In this document: positions 1 through 10,643 of the stretch, piece by piece
Layout: each line of letters opens with the position of its first letter
Position numbering within the stretch: position 1 is the stretch's first letter
NCBI RefSeq assembly: GCF_004379255.2
Contig: NC_056050.1
Span: forward strand, 14,873,514 to 14,937,513
Direction of reading: 5' to 3'
DNA length: 64,000 nt
Source: Salvia splendens
Taxonomy: Eukaryota; Streptophyta; Magnoliopsida; Lamiales; Lamiaceae
Translations under genes and position numbers: made by a program
The notes under the pieces: model-generated
What the model was told of the DNA's origin: nothing
Databases searched by the model: none
The model's input: the letters and a program-made list of their open reading frames with translations, nothing else

Positions 1-2
1 AA

Positions 3-1880
3 TTGAACTACCCCACATACGACAAGGAGTTGTATGCTATAGTCCGTTGCCTTGAGAATTGGCAACACTACTTGATGCACAAGGAGTTTGTGATACACAC
101 GGATCATGAGTCTATTAAGTTCTTAGGAGGTCAACATAAACTTGATAAAAGGCATGCTAAATGGAGTGTTTTCCTAGAGACTTTTCCCTATGTCATTAGG
201 TACAAGAAGGGAAAGGACAATGTGGTTGCCGATGCTCTTTCTAGGAAGCCTTTTGAGACCTTGCATGATGGCACTTTACTTGTGAGTGATACCGTGTGTT
301 TGAGAAAGCGTGTGCTTACTATGTGTGCCTCCAAATATGTTGGATTTGAGTTTATTAAAGACCTTTATGAGCATGACCATGACTTTTCTTCTATTTACGG
401 AGCTTGTGAAAAAGGTGCTTTTGATAAATACTATAAGTTGGATGGCTATCTTTTTAGAGAGAATAGGTTGTGCATACCTTCATGCTCTTTGAGAAACTTG
501 TTGATTAAGGAGGCTCACCTAGGGGGCCTAATGGGTCATTTTGGGTTGCTTAAAACTTTTGACATACTAAGTGAGCATTTCTTTTGGCCTTGCATGAAGA
601 AGCATGTTGAAAAGTTTTGTAGTAGTTGCTTAGAGTGTAGGCAAGCCAAGTCTAAATCTAACAATTATGGTCTTTACACCCCTTTGCCTACTCCTACACA
701 TCCTTGGGTAGACTTGTCCATGGACTTTGTTCTAGGTCTCCCAATGTCTCCTCGGAAAAATGATAGCATCTTTGTGGTGGTGGATAGGTTTTCCAAAATG
801 GCTCACTTCATTCCATGTCGGAAGACAAGTGATGCCAAATTCATTGCTAGTTTATTTTTCAAGGAGGTTGTAAGAATCCATGGGGTCCCGAGAACTATTG
901 TAAGTGATAGAGACGTCAAATTTTTGAGTTTCTTTTGGAAAACGCTTTGGGGTAGGATGGGCACCAAACTTCTTTTCTCTACCACCGCACATCCCCAAAC
1001 GGATGGTCAAACGGAAGTTGTAAACTGCTCATTGGGAACTCTTCTCCGTGCCTTGGTTTTTGAAAATAAAACTTCTTGGGAAGAATGTTTGCCTATAGCC
1101 GAATTTGCTTATAATAGGACCATACATTCCACCACCCAACAATCTCCTTTTGAGGTTGTCTATGGTTTCAATCCACTCACCCCGTTGGACTTGTCCACGG
1201 CCGATTTGCCTTTGTCTTATATGGTTGATGTAGGTGGGATGAAGAAGGCCAAGTTTGTACAAGACGTGCACACTCGAGTGCAAGAACGAATCCGCAAGAT
1301 GGGGGAACAAGTAGCTCAAAGGGTGAACAAAGGGCGAAAGAAAATGTTGTTCAACCCCGGAGATTGGGTGTGGGTACACTTTCGGAAAATACGTTTTCCC
1401 GACAAAGCAAAATCCAAGCTTGCCCCGCGAGGGGATGGCCCATTTATGGTCCTAGAGCGTGTGAACGACAATGCCTACATCATTGATCTTCCCGGTGAGT
1501 ATAACGTGAGTTGTACTTTTAATGTGGCTGACTTGAGCCCGTTTGATTTTGTAGGGGACGACCCAGATTTGAGGACAAATCCTTCTCAAGAGGGAGAGGA
1601 TGATACAAACGGGAAGTCCAAGGCCCGGGCTGACCCGACCACGACTCCCCTTAAGCTGCCCGGAAGGCCCGTCACGAGATCAATGAGACAAAGGCTTCGG
1701 GAAGGCGTTTCAAACTTCATTAGGAGGGGAATGGAGGAGGCAGATGGAATGCCCGGTCGGGCGAATCCACACCTCCAAAATGCCCGACCGGGCGTTTGTG
1801 CGCTGAGCATCGTCCACAGTCCAGAAAGTTCGCCCGACCGGGCGATTTCACCATCCCAGAACGCCCGACCGGGCGTTTGA
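3..1880 (+). CDS. Gypsy polyprotein C-terminal part: RNase H end, integrase, tail
   Basis: Open for about 625 codons without a stop, so this part of pol looks undamaged; the true start is upstream of the window. Residues 1-80 are the end of RNase H ([11 protein letters not shown], then [11 protein letters not shown], then ADALSRK). Residues 172-212 form the integrase HHCC zinc finger (H172, H179, C209, C212). The integrase core shows Asp241, Asp302 and Glu338 ([26 protein letters not shown]). A GPF-type module follows near residues 450-490. The last 70-80 residues are translated palindromic repeats (ARPGV motifs) and may not belong to the functional protein. Integrase inserts the element cDNA into chromosomes and RNase H removes the RNA template. 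Confidence 0.9.
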   Translation: MNYPTYDKELYAIVRCLENWQHYLMHKEFVIHTDHESIKFLGGQHKLDKRHAKWSVFLETFPYVIRYKKGKDNVVADALSRKPFETLHDGTLLVSDTVCLRKRVLTMCASKYVGFEFIKDLYEHDHDFSSIYGACEKGAFDKYYKLDGYLFRENRLCIPSCSLRNLLIKEAHLGGLMGHFGLLKTFDILSEHFFWPCMKKHVEKFCSSCLECRQAKSKSNNYGLYTPLPTPTHPWVDLSMDFVLGLPMSPRKNDSIFVVVDRFSKMAHFIPCRKTSDAKFIASLFFKEVVRIHGVPRTIVSDRDVKFLSFFWKTLWGRMGTKLLFSTTAHPQTDGQTEVVNCSLGTLLRALVFENKTSWEECLPIAEFAYNRTIHSTTQQSPFEVVYGFNPLTPLDLSTADLPLSYMVDVGGMKKAKFVQDVHTRVQERIRKMGEQVAQRVNKGRKKMLFNPGDWVWVHFRKIRFPDKAKSKLAPRGDGPFMVLERVNDNAYIIDLPGEYNVSCTFNVADLSPFDFVGDDPDLRTNPSQEGEDDTNGKSKARADPTTTPLKLPGRPVTRSMRQRLREGVSNFIRRGMEEADGMPGRANPHLQNARPGVCALSIVHSPESSPDRAISPSQNARPGV

Positions 1881-1951
1881 AGAAGCAGCGCCGAATCCAG
1901 AAAGTTCACTCGACCGGGCGATTTCACTTTCCCAAAACGCCCGGCCGGGCG
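1751..1951. repeat. Tandem array of palindromes CGCCCGACCGGGCG
   Basis: Six copies of a 12-14 bp palindrome lie at about 1751, 1782, 1831, 1862, 1907 and 1938. Steps alternate between about 31 and 47 bp, so the array is three units of about 78 bp with two palindromes each. The copy at 1907 is degenerate (starts CTCGACC) and the last has a GGCC centre. The palindromes are GC-rich in an otherwise AT-rich tail. They lie at the pol/3' LTR border, where U3 regulatory repeats would be expected. Confidence 0.85.
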
Positions 1952-1965
1952 ATTCAACTTTTACA

Positions 1966-2395
1966 TCCGTTTTTCCTTGTTTTTTAGCCCTTTTCTTGGG
2001 TTTCCAACCCTAACTATAAATATCCTTTTTGTAAGACTTTAAGGGCAGACTTTGATGAATGTTATTATGAAGACTCCTTTGAGAGCATCTCCCATGTGAG
2101 ATTTCTATCCAAATTCCTACATTGTAGGTTGCTTGTTTTATGTTCATTTGGCTAAATCAAGTATAGGTATGCATTTATGGTTGTGTAGTCATGAATGTGG
2201 AGCCAATGGAGTATTTGCTTTGGGTGAAAGTAGCCTAGGGTTGCCCACATCTTTTTGTGGGAGGTCATAGGTCCTCAAAGAGGATTCCTCCTTCTTTACA
2301 CTTTCTTCTCACCTTCGTTCTCTCCATCCAAAACCATTTTGAGTTTAGTTTTTGGAGGCTAGGCTCTTTATCTTTACTTTATCCTTGAAAACACA
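1966..2395 (+). promoter_or_regulatory. Probable LTR promoter/leader of the gypsy element
   Basis: After the pol stop codon there is a TATA-like box (CTATAAATATCC near 2014-2025) followed by a leader-like non-coding stretch. This is what U3-R-U5 of a 3' LTR would look like. The LTR ends cannot be fixed because the 5' LTR is not in the window. Confidence 0.5.
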
Positions 2396-2439
2396 AAAAA
2401 ATTGAAATCAAACACCGCTTTGGGTATTTCTTGGGCACA

Positions 2440-4646
2440 TGGAAGGTTTCCCTCACAAGGAACCTTATCACTAACGGTGTTGCAGAACGTAAAAATCGAA
2501 CTCTAAAAGAGATGATGAATGCACTGCTTCTGACTTCAGGATTACCACATAACATGTTGGGGGAAGCTGTTTTGACAGCCAACTATATCTTGAATAAAAT
2601 CCCTCTCTAAGGAAAAGATGTTACTCTTATGAGTTGTGGAAGGGAAGGAAGCCATCCTACAAATACCTCAAAGTGTGGGGGTGTTTGGCAAAGATGATGG
2701 TTCCTCCACCCAAAGAAGTTACAATCGGACCTAAAACGGTTGATTGCATCTTCATTGGATATGCACTTAACAGTAGTGCATATCGATTTGTTGTTCACAA
2801 GTCTGAAATATCGACTATCACAGTAGGAACAACAATTGAGTAGAGGAATGCTGTATTTCTCGAAAATACATTTCCTTGCAAAGACAAGGAAAAAGTCTCA
2901 ACCAATCCTGAGACAAGAATTGAAGAAGCCACTAGTTCTAAACCAATGGAAGAAGAAGCCACTAGTTCTAAATCAGCGGATGAGGAACCTGAATCGCGCA
3001 AGCGTGCAAGGCCCGATCCAAAGGATACAGTACTAAGACGTGGTAATAGAGTCAGAACACCAAAAACATTTGGTCCTGACTACATTGTTTTTATGTTAGA
3101 TGAAGAACCAACATCTATAAAAGTAGCCTTCGATGGCCCAGACTGGTTGCATTGGAAAGAAACTGTTCAAAGCGAAATAGATTCAATTTTGCTAAACCAC
3201 ACTTGGGTGTTGGTAGATCTACCTGAAGGTGCAAAACCTCTAGGTTGCAAATGGGTGCTTAAAAGGAAATTTAAGGCCGATGGAACAGTGGATAAGTATA
3301 AAGCCCGATTAGTAGTAAAGGGTTTTAAACAAAAGGAATGACATGACTTCTTCGATACCTATTCACCTGTAACAAGGATTACATCTATCCGAGTGCTTCT
3401 CGCTATTGCTGCATTGCACAATCTTGAGATTCATCAAATGGATGTAAAGACCGCGTTTCTAAATGGTGAACTAGAAGATGAAATATATATGGAACAACCC
3501 GAAGGGTTTGTAGTACCTGGACAAGAGAAAAAGGTATGCAAGCTCGTAAAGTCCTTATATGGATTAAAACAAGCGCCATTGCAATGGCACTTGAAGTTTG
3601 ATAATGTGATGTTATCAAATGGGTTTAAAATCAACGAGTGCGACAAATGTGTCTACATCAAGAGCACTAATAACGGCCATGTTATAGTGTGTCTATACGT
3701 TGACGATATGTTAATCTTGGGGAGCAACACTCAAGTAATTAACGATACAAAGGCCATGTAAAAGAGAAACTTTGACATGAAAGACATGCGTCTAGCCGAT
3801 GTAATTCTTGGAATGAAGATTCTAAGAACGTCTGATGGAATCATTTTAACACAATCACATTATGTTGAGAAGATATTGAATAAATTCAAAGCCTATGATG
3901 GCGCGCCGGTTAAGACTCCAATTGAACTCGACGTTCACTTGAGCAAAAACAAAGGCGAGCCCGTTCCACAAGAAGAGTATGCACGGGCCATCGGGTGCAT
4001 TATGTACTTGACTAATTGCACTCGACCTGACATTGCTTGTGCCGTGAACAAGTTGAGTCGTTACACGAGCAATCCAAGCAAAGAGCATTGGAGAGCTCTT
4101 GTGAGGGTTTTGAGATATTTAAAACATAATCAAAATCATGGGCTACACTTCTCGAGATACCCCCCGGTACTTGAAGGTTACTGTGATGTGAACTGGATAT
4201 CCGATAATAGAGACTCACTTTCAACAAGTGGATACGTCTTTACTATTGGGGGAGGTGCTGTATCGTGGAAATCCACAAAACAGACATGTATAGCCCGATC
4301 AACAATGGAATCGGAGTTCATTGCCTTAGATAAGGCTGGTGAGGAAGCCGAGTGGCTTAAGAACTTCCTTGAAGATATTCCATGTTGGTCTAAGCCAGTG
4401 CCACCAGTGCTGATCCACTGCGATAGCCAAACGGCTATTGGAAGGGCAAACAATGGTTTCTATAATGGTAAGTCTCGACATATACGTCGACGACATAACA
4501 CCGTGAGACATTTGATCACAACAGGGTTGATTACAATTGACTATGTGAAGTCAATAGATAATCTAGCGGATCCGCTAACCAAAGGGTTAAACCGTGATCA
4601 AATGAATAAGTTGCTAGAGGGAATGGGTTTGAAATCCACAAACTAA
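2440..4646 (+). pseudogene. Ty1/copia polyprotein, 5'-truncated, with internal stops
   Basis: The order is copia-type, integrase before RT. The fragment starts in the integrase core (NGVAERKNRTL near 2473), then has the integrase C-terminus (near 2640-2840), RT (KWVLKRKFKADGTVDKYKAR near 3250-3310; FLNGELEDEIYMEQPEGF near 3460; catalytic YVDDM near 3700) and RNase H ([17 protein letters not shown] near 4190; [10 protein letters not shown] near 4300; HCDSQTA near 4420; ADPLTKGL near 4570). In-frame stops at 3339-3341 and 3759-3761, a stop near 2608 and the missing gag-protease make it a dead copy. The RT aspartates are still present. Confidence 0.9.
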
Positions 4647-5208
4647 AGAATTATCATAGTGGTAACCCAACCATGATGACTGGAGATCCCAAGAACTAGG
4701 TTCAAAGGGACAACTAAGCTATGAGAGTTCATGAGAAACACTCAACTATATTTATTCCCTAGAGAGCAATAGAGAGTTGGAGAACTTGCCTAGTGGTAAA
4801 GGCTAAGTCTATGACTTTTAATGGTTCTTAAGGATCTCAAAGAGATGGAGTTCTCAAAGAGACCAAGTATGGCAAGGTACTAGACTAAGAATCATCTATG
4901 TGAGTGCAAAATGTGGTCGCTTCATAAAACGTACTTACGAATCCAAAGTGATGTCCAAGACCGCAATGGACACAAAATGTGAGAACGGATGAGGTTGAGG
5001 TGTTTAAGCGTTAACACCATTGTCTCGGTGCACGTTGTGAAGGATTAGATCAAAGCATCGCGCTACTAAGCCGCCTGTGTATCCGATGGTGTCGACTATG
5101 GAGGGTTCAAAGCCAACAACTACCTATCCTTATGCTTATATACCTCTCGAGGGTTGAGCTTGTGTCTGCATGCATATGCATTCGGCTATTTCCACTCATG
5201 TAGGGGAT
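4647..5208 (+). other. Copia element 3' non-coding region up to the polypurine tract
   Basis: Non-coding stretch between the RNase H stop and the LTR. A purine-rich stretch (GTAGGGGAT, about 5200-5208) sits just before the LTR start and is the likely primer for plus-strand DNA synthesis. No gene is seen here. Confidence 0.7.
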
Positions 5209-5554
5209 TGTAAAAATCATGGATTAAATATGTCCGGTCAATGGATTTTGACCAAATAATAAAAGTGACGAGACATTTAATTTTGTGAAATTAAATGATA
5301 TAGCGTCGATCTACATTTTACGTAGATAAATGTAGTATATTCACATTCTCAAATCCGATTTCCGGTGAGTGAGAAATGGTGGATTAAAGTTGGGCATAAT
5401 TAGCTTTTAATTAAAGCTTGGAGTTGGAGCTTAGGGAATAATTAACTAGTGTTAATTATCGCACATAGGAGAAGTAACACATATTTTAATGTGTTTAAAT
5501 TAAGTGACTTTATGTTACTTAATAATTATAGTGGACCGAGATGGGTGAAAGAGC

Positions 5555-5717
5555 CCACACGCGCGCACACGCGCGCGCCGCCGCCACCGCCGCCCGCCTG
5601 CCCGAGCCCGAGCCCGTGCTCGTGCACGAGGTCGTGGTCGCGGGCGCGGGGCGCGGGCATCGGGCCCGGTCCCGATCTCGATCTCGATCTCGATCTCGGA
5701 CTTGGACTTGGACTTGG
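5555..5717. repeat. GC-rich compound microsatellite inside the copia LTR
   Basis: Successive short tandem blocks: CA/CG alternation, CCG-rich triplets, a GAGCCC-like unit, four GATCTC units and then GACTTG units. The block is strikingly GC-rich next to AT-rich flanks. Three reading frames are open through it (for example LDLDLDLGLGLG), which is a composition effect and not a gene. Confidence 0.85.
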
Positions 5718-5980
5718 CAATTGGTCTTTGGGTGGTCTTTGGGCTTGGTGCTTGGGCTTGTCCCTAGCCCAAACTTAATCTTTTTATACCACCGCAGAGT
5801 CAGCAATCCAAGTGGCTTGACACGTCGTCAAGCGTGGCACAGTCAGAGCTGCCACGTGAGAAAAGCACACGCTCCGCACGCGAAAGGCACACTCCTGCCA
5901 CACGCTCGTTACCGTCGGCGGTTACGAATCTGCCATGATGAGCCTTCATGGCTTGGTTGACCCTGCATGGTGGCTTGGCC

Positions 5981-5988
5981 TATAAATA
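5981..5988 (+). promoter_or_regulatory. TATA box of the copia LTR
   Basis: TATAAATA in the context GGCCTATAAATAGGCTAG. It is followed about 25-35 bp later by CA-rich sequence suited to a transcription start. It probably drove the genomic transcript of the element. Confidence 0.65.
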
Positions 5989-6574
5989 GGCTAGCCATTC
6001 CACTGCATTAGACACACATTACACAAGCATAAGCTCTCTCCCTCTCTCTGCATTGTCTTTTTGTCGAAGCTCTGCCCTCTCCTCCATCCAGTTCGTCGGA
6101 GCTCTGTTGATTGTGGTGCTGCATCGCCAGAGACGTTGCCGTTTTACCTTTGGGGACGACACGCCAAACCGAGAGCACTACCGGGGCGTATCTCGTCTTG
6201 CGGGAAGAGGCCTCCTCGACTCGGCTAAACTTATTCACGGTTACTGTTTCAATTTCAGTTGTAATTTTTAGTTCAGTTTCTCCTTTTGTATTCCTTCTTT
6301 GGGTTTGTATTACGCCCAGCTTTTATCTCTTATAATCCCAGAAACCAACACCTTTTTTATTTTATTAAAATAATTTCATTTTTAATTTTTGTTAATCTAC
6401 TAGACTCATACTTATAACTTATAATCATAAGCATTTCCGTAATAAACGTTTCAAGTCTAATTAAATAATATTATTATATATCTTGTTAAAATGTTAACAT
6501 ACTTAGATTAAAAAAGGTTGGAAAAAAAAACAAGAGAGAAAGTAGAGGAGAAATCAGCGTTGAATTAGGAATAG

Positions 6575-6730
6575 ATTTTCTTTTGATAAATTTGGAGTCC
6601 ACTTGTCCATTTTATACTGGTGTATTAGCAATTGTAGTATAAAATGTATTATATTTTCTTTTGATAAATTTGGAGTCCACTTGTCCATTTTATAGTGGTG
6701 TATTTGCAATTGTACGTATAAAATGTATTA
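6575..6730. repeat. Tandem duplication, unit about 77 bp
   Basis: Two adjacent copies (6575-6651 and 6653-6730) share a block beginning ATTTTCTTTTGATAAATTTG and ending in AAAATGTATTA, differing at a few positions. Confidence 0.9.
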
Positions 6731-6754
6731 AGTGATCTTTACCGGTATTTTCTT

Positions 6755-6806
6755 ACTTTATTTTGAGTTTTATAGTATCAACTTTATTTTGAGTTTTATA
6801 GTATCA
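6755..6806. repeat. Tandem duplication, 26-bp unit
   Basis: Two identical copies (6755-6780, 6781-6806) of a unit starting ACTTTATTTTGAG. Confidence 0.9.
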
Positions 6807-8744
6807 ACGAAGATGATCTTATTAATACTATAATTAATTAAATTTTAGTATAGTTGTGCTCCATTGCACACAGAAAAGTATATTCAATTGCTACTGAAAT
6901 TTAGTAAAAAAATTATCGTCTTTTCTATTCATGCGGGTGCGCCTACGTCATTTTTCTGGTTACCGTAGAAAATTGAGAAGTCCATTTGAAAAAATTGGAA
7001 GGTTTCAATGTACTATTTATTTGCCAAAGATTTACAATAATATTGAAATTGTAAAATATTCCTAATTCATTTTGCAACTACTAATTATATTTTCTCTTGA
7101 AGAAGATAATGTTTTATTTCAAGACGAGAGTAGGAGAACATTTCTTAAAATCAACAAAAGTTGAGCAATCAATCATCTCCCATAATACGAGCAATGATTT
7201 AAGTTGCAATATAAGTCACATTTGCATTTGCTAAAATTTAAAACTCTTGTAAACTTACCTAAAATATTAAGAATCACGAGTTTATATAGAAATAGGACAA
7301 TATATGTCACATGAAGAAAATAATAGGTGGGGAAAAGTAAAAACGATGGTGAAATAAAAGATAGTGTTGATATGTAGATGGTAATGGTATTATTAATGGA
7401 ATGGTCGGAGTGGGAGATATATGTATAATAGAAATAGATAGACAAAGAAAAGGCATCAGCTTGAGGGATGCCCAATAGTCCCATATTAGTACACTGTTTC
7501 CACTTATTTCTCAACATTATTTTTTCTTTTCGCAATGCTATAAATTATAAGAACATTTATTCTATATTGAGAAGCTTGTTCACGAAAAGAATTCCAATAG
7601 AGAAACAAATAGTTGGGACTCTTTTTATAAATTTCCAACAATTTTCCCCTTGGCTTTGGGTTACTTTAATTTTGGTAAATAGCATAGCATAGCCAGCCAT
7701 TAGAATAATACACCACAACATAAAAAAACTAGTTAAAAGCATTTTTTTAATGTAATTAAAGACTCTAATTTGTGCTTACAAATATGGCATTAACGCTTCA
7801 AAAAACGTTCTTATTAATTGTTGGTGTCCTGACTAAAATTAGAGAAAGTACTCAAATGGAAGCATCCTAAAAATACAAAAGACTAAATTAATTTATCCTT
7901 AGTTTAGAAAGACTTTCTTTTGCGTCCTAAATTGTTGTTATTTTTTTAAAAGTTTCCAACGCAAGTAATTACGTATTGGTTTTTGTCCTTAAAAAACAAG
8001 TTTTTTATAGTGATATTATGTTAAACAAATTAGTATTCCAACAATAATAGTAACATTTTAAATTGGAAAGTGGATTAATTATATATTATGGCATTATTTT
8101 TGGATCGATTTGTGTAAGCGCTTAAAATTCAAAAAGAAAATAAAATAAAGAAAAAAACATCGAGAAAAAAAATCCAGGACAATCGTATTTGTGAAACTGT
8201 GTAAATATGGTCTCCATCTCACTTTGATGGCATTGGTTCAGGTTGTAAAATGATACTACATTTACAATGTTAAAAAAAGATCGATCTATCAAAAAAGCTG
8301 CATGTAAAATTTGCGACCTTTGATGGATGTAGTGGCGGAGGGAATTTAAAACAGGGGACAGTGGTACCCCAAATTTTTTTCATATTTTTTTCATTTTTAC
8401 TATTATTATTATATATAATTCTATTAGTAATGTATTTTACAAAAATTTCTAAAAAATAGCTATGAATATTGAAGGTAGAATCATTTAAGGAAATTGATGG
8501 TTGGGCGAATTTTTGATGGTGGTGAATGCGGGTAATAAATACAGATCACGACACAAGGAATTACGTGGTTCGATTTACTGAGGTAAATCTACGTCCACGG
8601 GAAGAAAGGAGGGCAAGATTGTATTGCTTGATCTGGTTTACCAGCTTACAAATACAGACTTGCTATATGATATTTGATGTCTCTAGAGCGCTCTCTTTCT
8701 TCCCTCGTCTATCTGATCTAAGTTCTATTTATACATTGAACTAA

Positions 8745-8835
8745 GATCGTGGCTTGCATCACCACTAACTAGGTCGTGGCTTACATCATCACTAATTAGG
8801 TCGTGGCTTACATCATCACTAATTAGATCGTGGAT
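8745..8835. repeat. About 27-bp tandem repeat in the solo LTR
   Basis: Units containing TCGTGGCTTACATCATCACT start near 8745, 8773 and 8800, with a decayed fourth at 8826. Confidence 0.8.
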
Positions 8836-8959
8836 GTCGTGGAGGTCATGAGATCCTGCATGGGTCCACCACTAAATAGATCGTGTAGTGGAGGTCGTGG
8901 AGGTTCTGCATGAGTCCACTATCTCCCAGTTTGGTCGAATACTGAGACCGAACTGCTGA

Positions 8960-9335
8960 ACTATTGCCGAGCAGCTTTTGCCGATCTGAGAGTAGAGCTT
9001 GATTGGTCGGCTTTTACCGAGCTGTAGGCTGGGGCCGAACTCTTTGGTAATGCCGAACTGATACTCTTCCTTGGGTTTTGGGCTGAGGAACTATTGCCGA
9101 GCAGCTTTTGCCGATCTGAGAGTAGAGCTTGATTGGTCGGCTTTTACCGAGCTGTAGGCTGGGGCCGAACTCTTTGGTAATGCCGAACTGATACTCTTCC
9201 TTGGGGACCGAACTGCTGAGCTATTGCCGAGCAGCTTTTGCCAATCTGAGAGTAGAGCTTGATTGGTCGGCTTTTACCGAGCTGTAGGCTGGGGCCGAAC
9301 TCTTTGGTAATGCCGAACTGATACTCTTCCTTGGG
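8960..9335. repeat. Three tandem copies of a 130-bp repeat in the solo LTR
   Basis: Copies begin CTATTGCCGAGCAGC at 8960, 9090 and 9220 and each runs to CTTCCTTGGG. The period is exactly 130 bp and the copies are nearly identical. The unit is rich in CCGA/TCGG motifs. Confidence 0.92.
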
Positions 9336-9426
9336 CTTTGGGCTGATGGGCCGTCACTGCTATTGGGCTTGTTTAGTACGTACCCCATCAGAAATAAATC
9401 AGAATATAAGCTTGCTTCAGTCCTAG

Positions 9427-9867
9427 AGATGGTTTCTCTTCTTTTGACAAAGAAAGTGCACTCAAACTTGCAACTTTTTATCCTTCCAATTTTTGAAGCA
9501 TTGATTTGAGGTCTCTTGATTGTCAACTTGATATATTCATGGAGGATACGAGAAGAGATAATGACTTTCAGAATTTGCAAGATCTTAGTTCTCTTTCAAT
9601 GAAGCTTGTTGAAACAAAGAGGGATGTGGCTTACCCCTTTGTCTTTTTGCTTATCAAGTTGATTTTGATTCTTTCGGTTGCTACTACAAGTGTAGAGAGA
9701 GTATTTTCTGGAATGACGTTTGTAAGAATAAGTTGCAAAATAGAATTGGTGATCAACCTGATGATTGTTTGGTGACTTTCATTGAGAAAGAAATGTTTCT
9801 ACAAGTTTATGATGATGATAGAGCCCATCACTTTGAGGAAATGAAGATTCGTAGAAAAATAAATTAG
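9427..9867 (+). pseudogene. hAT transposase C-terminal fragment
   Basis: The conserved hAT dimerisation signature is readable: YPFVFLLIKLILILSVATTS followed by VERVFSGMTFV near 9630-9720, then DDCLVTFIEKEM near 9755-9795 in another frame, ending at a stop at 9865-9867. A frameshift lies near 9722, and an in-frame stop upstream (near 9508) breaks the segment containing SLDCQLDIF. The related full-length family is the plant hAT group with a TTF-type zinc finger. Only the last 140 or so residues remain, so no catalytic activity is expected. Confidence 0.8.
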
Positions 9868-10102
9868 ATGTTATGTATAGTTTTTAGTTTATTTTATTTT
9901 AAAATACACGATTTCAAAATTGAATAATATTTCAAATATTATTTTACTTCTATTTTCTACTATTTTTTTAGTATCATGTAATTATTTATCATACGACTCG
10001 TATTCCCAGATGACAAATCCTGGATCCGCCACTGGATGGATGTGCAAACCCTCAAGCGTCCAATGCAAATATTCAATCATTTTTTTCTAAAAATCAGCAT
10101 AG

Positions 10103-10232
10103 ACCAGGTGGGGGCTTTGGAGGATCCTTTTCTCCTCCAACATTGAAGAGTCGGGCTAATGATGATCCAAAAATACTAGCACCGGTGGAGGCTCAAAAGG
10201 AACAACGGCTAGTCGAGGGACTCCTTGCAAAG
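10103..10232 (+). pseudogene. Orphan exon-like fragment, function unknown
   Basis: A 130-nt stretch is preceded by a pyrimidine-containing acceptor (CAGCATAG) and followed by a GTTTTGAG donor-like site. One phase is open and looks protein-like: GGGFGGSFSPPTLKSR, then DDPKILAPVEAQKEQRLVEG. I do not recognise the family. It lies just right of the hAT insertion and may be a remnant of the gene that was hit. Open frame and plausible splice sites are the only evidence. Confidence 0.3.
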
Positions 10233-10643
10233 GTTTTGAGTGTGTAATCCCTCTTCCATCTTTATATGTCTACAAATTGTGTGACGATATATGCTTTTGT
10301 CATTAACTTCGCTATGTTTGGAATAAGAGATACCTATGTAGATTTTCCTTTAAAGCTAACTTGGATGTGTTATGAATGAGAAATCTAGGATTTTGGGTTT
10401 AAGGTTGAAGGATATGATTGCTAATATCACTATGCTTCCCACTTTAGTTCATAAACTTTTGTACGTGATTTGGTGGATATGGGAAATTATGTACCTTGGT
10501 TTTGCAATGATGGGTCGAAGTTTGCATGTTTTGGTGACTTTTTTATGAGTACTTCATGTATGGATGAACATGTGATACCTTTTTGGACTACCTTTTTGAA
10601 ATTGTGGATAGATCAAGAACCCGGTAAGTGTTATACTCCTTAT
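10233..10643. other. Non-coding stretch, nothing recognised
   Basis: AT-rich sequence between the exon-like fragment and the next LTR. No domain, repeat or RNA gene seen. Confidence 0.5.

Larger units (their letters stand above)
1..2395 (+). mobile_element. Ty3/gypsy (chromovirus-like) retrotransposon, 3' part
   Basis: The window opens inside the polyprotein of a Ty3/gypsy element: end of RNase H, full integrase, then a C-terminal tail with palindromic repeats. Downstream lies a TATA-containing region that is probably the 3' LTR, and near 2.4 kb the sequence changes to a copia fragment. The integrase-RNase H order is gypsy-type, and the tail resembles chromoviruses of the CRM/Reina type, though I see no clear chromodomain. 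The 5' half is outside the window. The right limit is approximate because no LTR pair or target duplication is visible. Confidence 0.8.
5209..6350 (+). mobile_element. 3' LTR of the copia element
   Basis: Starts TGTAAAAATCATGG directly after the polypurine tract and probably ends in ACCAACA at 6350, giving TGT...ACA ends and a length of about 1.14 kb. It contains a GC-rich microsatellite block and a strong TATA box at 5981. The left end is well supported; the right end is inferred from the terminal dinucleotide only, because the 5' LTR is missing. Confidence 0.65.
6351..8329. other. AT-rich intergenic DNA, no gene seen
   Basis: Long AT-rich stretch with poly-A/T runs. The short open frames here have no recognisable domains. 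Two local tandem duplications are listed separately. Confidence 0.6.
8495..9390 (+). mobile_element. Solo LTR nested in the hAT element
   Basis: Starts TGATGG and ends CCATCA (a perfect inverted pair), flanked by the exact 5-bp duplication GAAAT (8490-8494 and 9391-9395). It is 896 bp with no internal coding region, so it is the product of LTR-LTR recombination. It holds three copies of a 130-bp repeat and a shorter 27-bp repeat. The strand is guessed from the repeat order and is uncertain. Confidence 0.88.
8330..10034 (+). mobile_element. hAT transposon remnant with intact 8-bp TSD
   Basis: Ends are TAGTGGCGGA (8330) and TCCGCCACTG (10034), short terminal inverted repeats of hAT type. Flanks are the exact 8-bp duplication GATGGATG at 8322-8329 and 10035-10042. 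The interior has the 3' end of a hAT transposase (C-terminal dimerisation region), interrupted upstream by a solo LTR. Without the LTR the element is about 0.8 kb, so it is a deleted, non-autonomous copy. Confidence 0.88.

Noticed and set aside
1586..1957. Minus-strand frame over the palindrome array
   Set aside because: Stop-free only because the palindromes read as Arg/Pro/Gly on both strands.
5541..5960. Open frame rich in Arg/Ser and Trp/Thr repeats
   Set aside because: It is produced by the GC-rich microsatellite in the copia LTR; all frames there are open for the same reason.
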